IMG/VR virus record: IMGVR_UViG_3300022745_000088
Span: 1-38,777 of that record
Length of the DNA: 38,777 nucleotides
Source: a virus
Reading direction: 5' to 3' (one strand)
In this document: positions 23,401 through 32,400 of the stretch, piece by piece
How positions within the stretch are numbered: position 1 is the stretch's first letter
Layout of the letters: the number at the start of each line of letters is the position of its first letter
Notes under the pieces: generated by a model
What the model was told of the DNA's origin: nothing
What the model saw: only the letters and a program-made list of their open reading frames with translations
Databases searched by the model: none
Made by a program: the position numbers and the translations under genes

Positions 23401-26400
23401 ATGCCAAACTTCGAAATCAATCAGTATCTCGCCAGCCGTTTATCCGACGCGACGCTTCAAGCCAAACTTCGTGACATTGATCTTGCCGCCAAAGAAAAGA
23501 TTGTCGATCTAGGCGCAAAGAACGCAGCATTTGAAGCCCAACATGCAGCAGAAAAGGCTGCATACGACAATTCCTGGGTCGGTAAGATTGGTTTGGAGTC
23601 CGGTGGCTTCTTTGCCAACCGTGTTAACGACGCTGCTTCATTGGTTTCGGGTGCTTCCCGTCTGGCTGGACAGACCCTCTCTTTACCGGTGAATACTGCC
23701 TCTTTTATGGAGACGGCTGGCAATACCGAACAGGAAACCCAAGCATACAACCGATATGTTTCTGGCAAGCCACAAACCGGTGACATTGCCATCCTCGAGA
23801 CGCCTAAGGGTGCAGATGGCTCTACTGCTCTGAGTAACTTCCAGAATGCAGATAAGTTGCGTGGTGCTGCTCGTGATGTGAACAACACGTTCGATCTAAA
23901 CAAGATTGTCGATCCAGTCAACCGTAACAAACTTAGCCAAGACCTTGGTAACGGGTTTGATGCTCCTTGGGCAAAGCTTAAGGAGGGTGCTGAACAGGTA
24001 AGTCGAGGCAACCTGAGTGGAACAGGTGACGTTGCCAAGGGCATTGCAGGCCTCTTGAGCACCGCTGGCTCAGCGATCCTTAGCAACCCCTCAGCTGTAC
24101 GTGAATACGTGCTGGAGAACGCTCCACAGCTGCTGGTAGGTGCTGCAGGTAAGGCAGGCCAAGTGGGTATGGCTGCAAGCAACATCGGCTACGCAGTCGA
24201 TACCTATCAACAAGGCATCGAAAACTACGCCAAAGCCAACAATGGTCAGCTTCCTCCCGAGGAACAACGCCAACGCATGGCATTCCAGGCGGCTACTTTG
24301 GCCCTGGCTGAAGAGGGTAGTGATCTCATTGGCTTGGGCTTAGCCAAGGTAGGCGGTAAGGCATCTCGGAATGGTTTCAAGAACATTCTTAAAGCTGCTG
24401 CCGGTGGGTTTGCTTCTGAGGCACCTACGGAAGGCTACCAGACGTACATGGAAGGCGAGATCACAGGCAAACCTGCATCTGCCAAGGATGTATTCACCGG
24501 TGCTGTGATTGGGGGTGCTTCTGGTGCTGGCTTAACCGGAGGTCTTCGTGCATTAGCTGAGTCCACTGGGACTACTCCTGAAAAGATCGAAGAGCGTACT
24601 AAAGAAGCTCAGCTAAAGGAGGTCACGTTAAAGGCAATTCAGTCTGGAGATGTATCTGCATTTCTTGATGAGAAGTTGCCTACATATGCTCCTGAGCAAG
24701 CTGTCATTGCTCTCAGTGCGAACAATGCCCTTCCCGGGGCAACTGCTGAAAGTAAACAAGCCAACCTTGAGAAGGCTGGAGAGATCATTACTGGTCTGAA
24801 AACGACTAGAGATGACACTCAACGTGCCTACGATATCTCATCCCCTGAAGCCATTGCAGACTTCAAGACTCGTCTTGTAGAAGCTACTGCAGCTGGCGAG
24901 ACTGAGAAAGCAGCCTTTCTTCAATCGATGATCGACGAGGGGGAGAAAGACCCTAAGGCTGCTGATCGTCTCAAAGCCAAGCTCACTGGTATTGATGAAC
25001 AGATCAAAGCAGCTGAGGCTGCTCGGGTCAACATGCACCAGGAGTCTCAAGACAAGGATGTAGATGTAGCCAAGGAGATCGAGTCACTGAAGAGTGCTGA
25101 TCCTGTGGTTGCTCAAGCATCTGCAGAGAAGATCATCAATTTGTCGATGGCATTGCCTGACAAGCTGACTGATGTTCAAGCCACTGCACTTGCAGATGAC
25201 CAGACAATCAACCTTAGTCAGAATCAACGTACTTACCTCAGAGAGTTCTCTGCTGCTCGTCAGGCTGAGAATGCTTTGAAGAGCCTGGGTAAGGTTTCTG
25301 AAGATGTTCTTTACGGTGATGGTTCCAAGAATCTTGGCATTGCTGACTACCGTTCTAGCGTAGCTGTAGCCCTCAGCAGTGGTGATCAACGCTCTGCTGA
25401 TGAGAGCCTTTCTAAGCTGGATTCTTTCATCAAGGACCACACGAATAAAGCTCGTGTGTTGGCTCAGGCTTGGAATGCTTTTCAGAAGAATCCTAAGCAA
25501 GAACTGCAAGTGGTTAGTGATGGCAAACGTGGTTGGTCTTTTGAACCTAAAACCATGTCTAACGCTGAGCGTGAGGCCAATGGTGCTGTGTTTGTTTACG
25601 GGGCTACCAAAGACCTCGTAGCTGCTATTCCAGCTGAAGCTGAAGCATTGACCAAAGCAGCGAAAGAATTGCGTGCTGCATATGCAATGAAGTTTTCTAC
25701 AACCCCTGCAACTGAGGTAAGCAATGAGCAGAACGTACCGGAAGCATCCAGTGGAATTGAAAGCGCAACACAGCAATCTCAAACCCAAGCCACGCAAGAA
25801 AGTGGAACCGTTGATCAAAGTACTGGAACTGCAGAAGGAACTACCGGAGCAGTCGAAGCACCAGCTGCCAGTGTTTCAACGGGAACTTTAGGAGAACGGG
25901 TCAAGGCGGTTCTTGCCAAGGCAACTCGAGAAACTAAATGGGGTGCTGTAGATGACCCCATTGCTCAAGACCTGCTGAAGTCCAAATCTTTGGATTCGGT
26001 CTCTAAGGTTGTTGAAGACCTGGGTATTACTGCTGTGTCTGGTGTCTTGGGTGCTGGTGCAGGAAGTATCGTACTTGACACTGACAAGGGAGCACTTCGT
26101 TTGGGTGCAGGTAAGTTGGGCGACAGCATTAAGTCGTCTAACGTAATCCAGCCCATTGCTAGTGGTGAAGTTGGTGGCTTGCGGTATGAACTTATGCCAA
26201 AAGCAGATACAGCCAACATCACTGAAGAAGATGTAAAAGCCATGAGTGAAACTCTGGCAAAAGAAGGACTGGAGTTTTCTGACCCCGGTACAGACAACTT
26301 AGGTCGTGTTGATGGGAAGCTTGTTGTCATTGACTCAGGTGCTGTACAGAAGGCTCCTGCCTCTTCTGTGAAGACTAAGGAAGCTAAAACAGATCAAGGG

Positions 26401-29400
26401 CAACAGCAGTCTACTGAAGGTAGCACTGCACCCAAATCTGTGCAGCCTACGACACAGAAAGTGGAACCTAAGCCTGCCAAGGCTGAGAAGGTCAAGGCTA
26501 GTCCTGAGGACTATGCTCAGGCTGTTCGTATTGTTGAATCTCAGAAGACTGAAGAACCTTTGGATGTACCTGAGGGAATGGAGTCTTTGGTTCGTGCAGT
26601 ACAAAATAATGAAGAAGTCGATGTTCAGGAAGATGCACCTGAGCAAGGTTTGTCTGCTCTTCAAGAGAAGACCCTGGAAGGGGCCTCTCATCGTGAAAAG
26701 AAAGCTGGAGACTTCTTTAAACAGACTCCTAGCAAAGACACTGACGCTTCTAAGCGTCCGTTGGTTATGGTCAAGGATTTCCTGACCCAGGTTCTCAATA
26801 AAGCAGTCTATGCAACTGACTTCTTGAAGAACGGTGATGCTACGTCTCCAGAACAGCGTCGTGCATTCAAGACCTTTGTGCATGTGGCTCAGTTGTGGTT
26901 TAAACCAATCACCGAAGACTTGGTTGCATCACACAATGAGCTGTTCAACTATGAAGACCCTATCCGGTACTTCATCACGCAGACTAACCAAGATGGTAAG
27001 ACGACTGCAGATGTTGAAGAGAACATTAAGACTGCAATCGTTGCAGGTGTTTTTGGTTACATCAATGATCAGAGTGGCACTCCGCTCTATAACGATGAGA
27101 AAGCTATCAATGCTCTGCTTGGAAGAGAGAAGAGCACTCCTGTTCACGACTTCGTTCGTAAAGAGCTTGCACGTACCGGCCCACATCGTTTCCTGGTAGT
27201 CCAGAACGTTGGTAAGAAGATTACTGATGCTCTTGGTTTGCGTGAAGCATCGAAAGATGTGCCAGTGGACATGCTGGCTAAGCTGCAGGTGTCACTGGGC
27301 AATCATGCAATACGCCTCATGGAAGAGAAGGGTCTGTTTACCCGTCAAGAGAAGACCCAGGCTGAATGGAAGGCAATTGAATCAGCGGGTCAAGAAGAGG
27401 ATGAAGGTGACGGCTTTGCCGTTACTGAAGATAACGAGGGTGCTACGAAGATTCGCATTGGGGACAAGAACTTTGTCTTCTTGCAGCTGCAGAACAATGG
27501 TCGTGAACTGACTGGTGATGTTCGCAAGATTGCCGACTCGATGAAGGGTTCCAGCAACATCATTGATAACCTGTTCGGTATGGAGTCTGCCGTCCGTACG
27601 CCAAGCACTGAACCAATCAAGAAAGTCCAAGAGACTTCCAAGACTGGTATGGGTGTGCCTAGCTTTCTGCAGAAGCTCTTCAAGAAGAAACAGACTGAAG
27701 ATGGCTGGGTTGTTAACGAGCGTCAGATGAAGGTGCTTTCCTTCTTTGATCGTGATGAAGTTAGCGAACTGTACGGAGCCAAAGAAGAAGCCTTCGTCCA
27801 CAAACGCAACCTTTCATCTTGGGAAGCTAAGAAGGCTGGCCTGCATCGTGAGTACAACCAGTTTATGGACTGGTTTGGTGAAGCTATTGCCACTGCAGCT
27901 GAGCCATACAAGGTGCTGTCGTACATGGCTCCTGACATGTGGAACATGCAACGTCAGGGTTTGAAGAACTCTGTTGCCAATCCACAGAGCAGCAAGGTTG
28001 TGCGTCAGCTGATGAGCCTTCAGGCCTGGAACACTGAGGTCAAGCTCAACGATCCAGCCATGCTGAACAGCTTCATGCTGCGTGTTGCAGAAGGTATGGG
28101 TCGTAAGACTGAACGCTTCTTCTCACAGCCTTCCCTTGACTGGATTCAGTCCAAGATGGCAGACCCAGTAATGTCTGCTGGTGTGGAAGCTGCACAGGTG
28201 ATGTTGTTCGGTAAGGAAGCTCCTACCGATGAACAGAAGCAAGCCTTCACCGCTGCTGTCAAAGCAGGCGGTGAGAAGCTTCACAGCATGTCTGCACTCA
28301 TGGCTTGGGCACAGTACAAGGAAGCCCTCAAATCAGGCCCTGAGGCATCCTTTGAGACCAACCTCATGGGTGAGGTTGATGGTGTCTCCAATGGCTCTAT
28401 CCTGAACCATGTGTTGTACGGTGCTGCAGCTGGTGCAAAGGCACTGAATGAATTGCTCCAGCGTGGTGGTATCTATACCGCCAGTGCTGTAGCTCAAAAG
28501 TACAACGAGTACTACTCACAAGGTGGACGGGATATCTACCAGCACAATGCTTCGCTGGTTGATGCTGCTCTCACTGCAAAGGGAGAAGGGAACGTAAGCT
28601 TCAAGACTGCACTTACAGCAATCTGGGCTACGTCTAAGGTGCCTGTTGATGATAAGGGTGAAGTCACTGCTGGTGGTCGTGACATGCTGAAGACTGCTCT
28701 GAATCCTTTGAACTATGGTTCTGGATTTAAAAGCATCAAGAAAAACATGTCTGCCAAGTATGTGGATGGCATCTATGCTCAGCTGGAGAAGTTTGCTGAG
28801 GAAAGCTCCAAGCCAGACAACAAGCAACGTGTCCAGCTTGAACTGAACAGCTTCATTCAAAATTTGAACACTCTCTTGGGTGATCAAAAGGTGCATGAAG
28901 GTCGGCCCATTGAGTTCTACATGAACCTGGAACTCACCAAGAGCCAGACTAGAACGTTGGAAAATACTTACTCAGATATCGTTGCTGATACTGCTGAGGA
29001 AGTAGTGAAGGAAACCTTCAAGGATTTGCTTGCAGGTACTAAGGCAGTGACTACAGCTACCAACACAGCATTCGCTGTGTACAACGCTGTATATACAGCT
29101 GAACGTGCAGCATTCATCAAAGAGCTGGGCATCAAGGAAGTCAATCGTGGCAACAAGGACCGACCAAACATTGGACCTGAGCATGATCTGACGGCTGCAC
29201 AAGAAGAAGAACTGAAGATCAGACTTGCTCCGTTGGTTCCCATCATGCACACAGCAATGTCTGCACAAGAGGGGAATATCTACAACGGTTTGATGATGGC
29301 GAAGAAGAAGCGGAAGACTGATTACGGTGCTACGTATGAAGTCAGTTCCAACTTCCCCAAGAAATCGACTGTTGATGGCACTAAGACGATGCGTGGACAT

Positions 29401-32400
29401 GGACAGAGTGTTTCTCTGGCTGATCCTAGCGTCATGCCTATCTCTGCCTCTACGCAGGCTGTAGACGCTGCTATCTCTGCTGCTGCACAAACAGAACAGT
29501 CTGTTCTTAACTTGCATGATGCCAACGGTGATGGTGTTGGTACGCTGCATCTGACTGCTCAGGCACTCAACAAAGCCACCTGGGACAACCTGATGGCTTA
29601 CTCACCTCTGGCAGCTGCACATGAAGCTCTCATGCGTACTGTTCGTGGTGTGGTGGAGATGGAACGTGCAGGTACCTTGAGTCCTGAAGCCAAGGAAGCA
29701 ATCCGGGGGGCATTGGAGGCACTTGCAAGCAAGACCTTTGGCAAAGAGACAGCTGAGACCATCGTTGCCAATACTGCTTACAACACGTTCTTCATGGCTG
29801 CAAATGCAGACAGTACTAAGTACCAAGCCATGTCCCAGTGGACGGTGGTTGATCAGTACGCCTTTGATGGTGGCAGCTATACCGTCACGGACAAGAACAG
29901 AGAAGACGCAGCGAAGAAAGCAGACGAAGTACCCCAGGCCATGAAGCCAGCAAATGAGAAGTTGCTCCAGGATTTCACTGGTTTGGTTTCGGGTAATCCT
30001 ATTGATGTTGTCTATCAAGCCAAAACCAAGAATGAACTGACAGAAGACGAGCTTGCTACTCTCAAGGTAGAGACTCCTGACGCTATTACTGAGTTCTTCA
30101 AAGCCAATCCAACTGCATCTGTCACTGATGTGATTGGTTTGCTGGCTCCTGCTGGGATGCTTAGTGATGTGAATCGCAAGCTCCTGCAGTTGGTTTCCCG
30201 TGTCATGGATAAGTCGGTCAAGGTTCGTTTCCTTACGCCTGGTGAAGTGCGTGCGGATAACGTCCTTGCTTTGCCTAAGACTCCATCCTATGGCTGGTAT
30301 GTTTCGAAGGGAGACAAGGCAGAAATCTACTTGATGGATAAGGGGCTGACTGCTGAAACCATTCTTCATGAATTGATTCATGCAGCCATCACTCAAGCCA
30401 TCCACAACCCATCTGAAGCAGCCAAGGAATTGGTTGCTGAGTTGGGAGACATTCTTACCCAGGCAAAAGACTTCGTGGGTAAGTTGACAGAAGACAAGCA
30501 GCAGCAGTTTGCCCCTGCCTTGACGAGTATTGATGAGTTGGTTGCATGGGGTATGACCAACCAAGCCTTCCAACAGGAAGTGCTTGAGAAGTTCACCATT
30601 GAAACGAAGACTGCAGGCAATTCCCTGGTTACTGCTATGCAGGGTTTCATTGCTGCCCTGGTGAAGTTGCTTCGTGGAAAGCAAGATACGGTAATCAATT
30701 CGGGATTGATTACCTTAACCAACAACGTTGCGGGTTTGTTTGCAGAAGCAGGACAACAAAAGCAAGGCGACTTGATAAAGACATTCAAGGTCGCAGTTGC
30801 AGCTGTGGATTTAGATGATTCTTGGAATTCAAAGACTCCTGAAGCAAAAGCCAAAGTTGCTGCAGCACAGGCTGCTTACACCCGTTTGTTTGATGCCACG
30901 AAATCGATGCTCTTGGCTATGTCTAAGTATGGTTCTGAATTTACAGAGGGCTTGAAAGAGCGACTTGATCTAATCGATGAAGTTGTGGGAGACGACGAGG
31001 ATATTGACCTGCTTGTTGATCTTTATAACGAAACCAAAGAGTTCAAGGATGCTTTCAACGAGAAGCAGGGTTCGTTCAATTTCTCTATGGCTTCTCCAAT
31101 CGATACTTATAGTACGTTGGACATTCACAGAGCATTGGATAACGGAACGCTAGACCCAACGTTCCAAGACCACCTAGCCAACCTATTGAGTGGCATCGTT
31201 GAGAGCATCCACGGCCCGTTTGGTGCCTTGATGAACGAAATGAAGAAGTCTCTGGCTACCGATCCTATTGCTGTGTGGGCCAGGGCTGTCAATGCAGGAC
31301 ATGCACCGTTTGCTTCTGCCATCACTGCCTCCAATTTTGCAGGTACAGGACAAGAGCATTTCGCCATGACCCAGGTGGAGGCTACCGTTCGTGCTGCACT
31401 GGATGGTACTGACTCGACCCATGCTGTTTACAAGGAACTGGCAAAGCTGTTCGGAGAAGCCAAGAGTCAGCTGAAGCCTTCTGACTTTGCAAACGCCGGT
31501 GACTACGAGTTCATTTTCAACATGAACACGAACAATGGAGAGCGTTCGGATTACCTGTCGAGGTTTGCTGCTATTGGTTTGGCAAACAAGAAGGTCAATG
31601 ACCTGTTGAAGTTCAACACGGCAGCAAAGACCAGCAGACCAAACGCAACATTGTTTGATCGTCTGATGAACCTGTACGGCATGGTTATGACGTTCCTCAG
31701 TGATCGTGTCACTAAGGTCTATTCAGGCCAGCGTGGAGACTCCAAACTTGAAACGTTGGTGACTCAGCTGGTGGAGATGGAAGCACGCAAGCGTGAAGTC
31801 CTTCAAGCCAGACAGAACGGACAGAGAACCCTTGTTGAGCGTTTTGAGAAGAGCACTCAAGGTGTTGCTGATACTGTTCGTACCACTGCTACTGCAGCGC
31901 TTGGGTCTCAGTTTGTTCGAAACAACTCAAGTAACGTAGTACGCGGTGTTGGTGCTGTTGCACGCAGTATGACTGCAGGTAACTCTGACAAGTTTATGGA
32001 TGCAATCCGTAAGACTCGGGACAAGGTTATTGCTGACCAAGACGGCGTGATGATGGGTATCTTCACTGCTGTTAAGGGACCACTACAACAGTTCGAAGCA
32101 CTCCTTCGTGAGACGAAGAAGAGAGAGAAAGACCGTGAAGGACACATCAGCCGATATGCTGAGCAGGCTATGTATGCTTGGGGTAACGTCAAGTTCACCA
32201 AAGAGCAGAAGGCAAGCGTTACTGCTGTGTTGATGCGTACTGGTTTGCACAACTTGCTTGGACCTTTCGCCCTCAATGAAATTGAGCAGTTAATCAGCAA
32301 GCCAGCTGAGTTGAACAAAGCCATTGCTGACTACGAGAGCAAGCTTACTGGTCGCTTAAAGGATCATTACATCCATCAAGCCAATGGCCTTGGTTACTAC

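Noticed and set aside
29602-30684. A 360-codon leftward frame inside the virion RNAP gene
   Set aside because: It lies in the metallopeptidase-like region of a clearly coding frame and its product is low-complexity Ser/Leu/Cys-rich with no family pattern.
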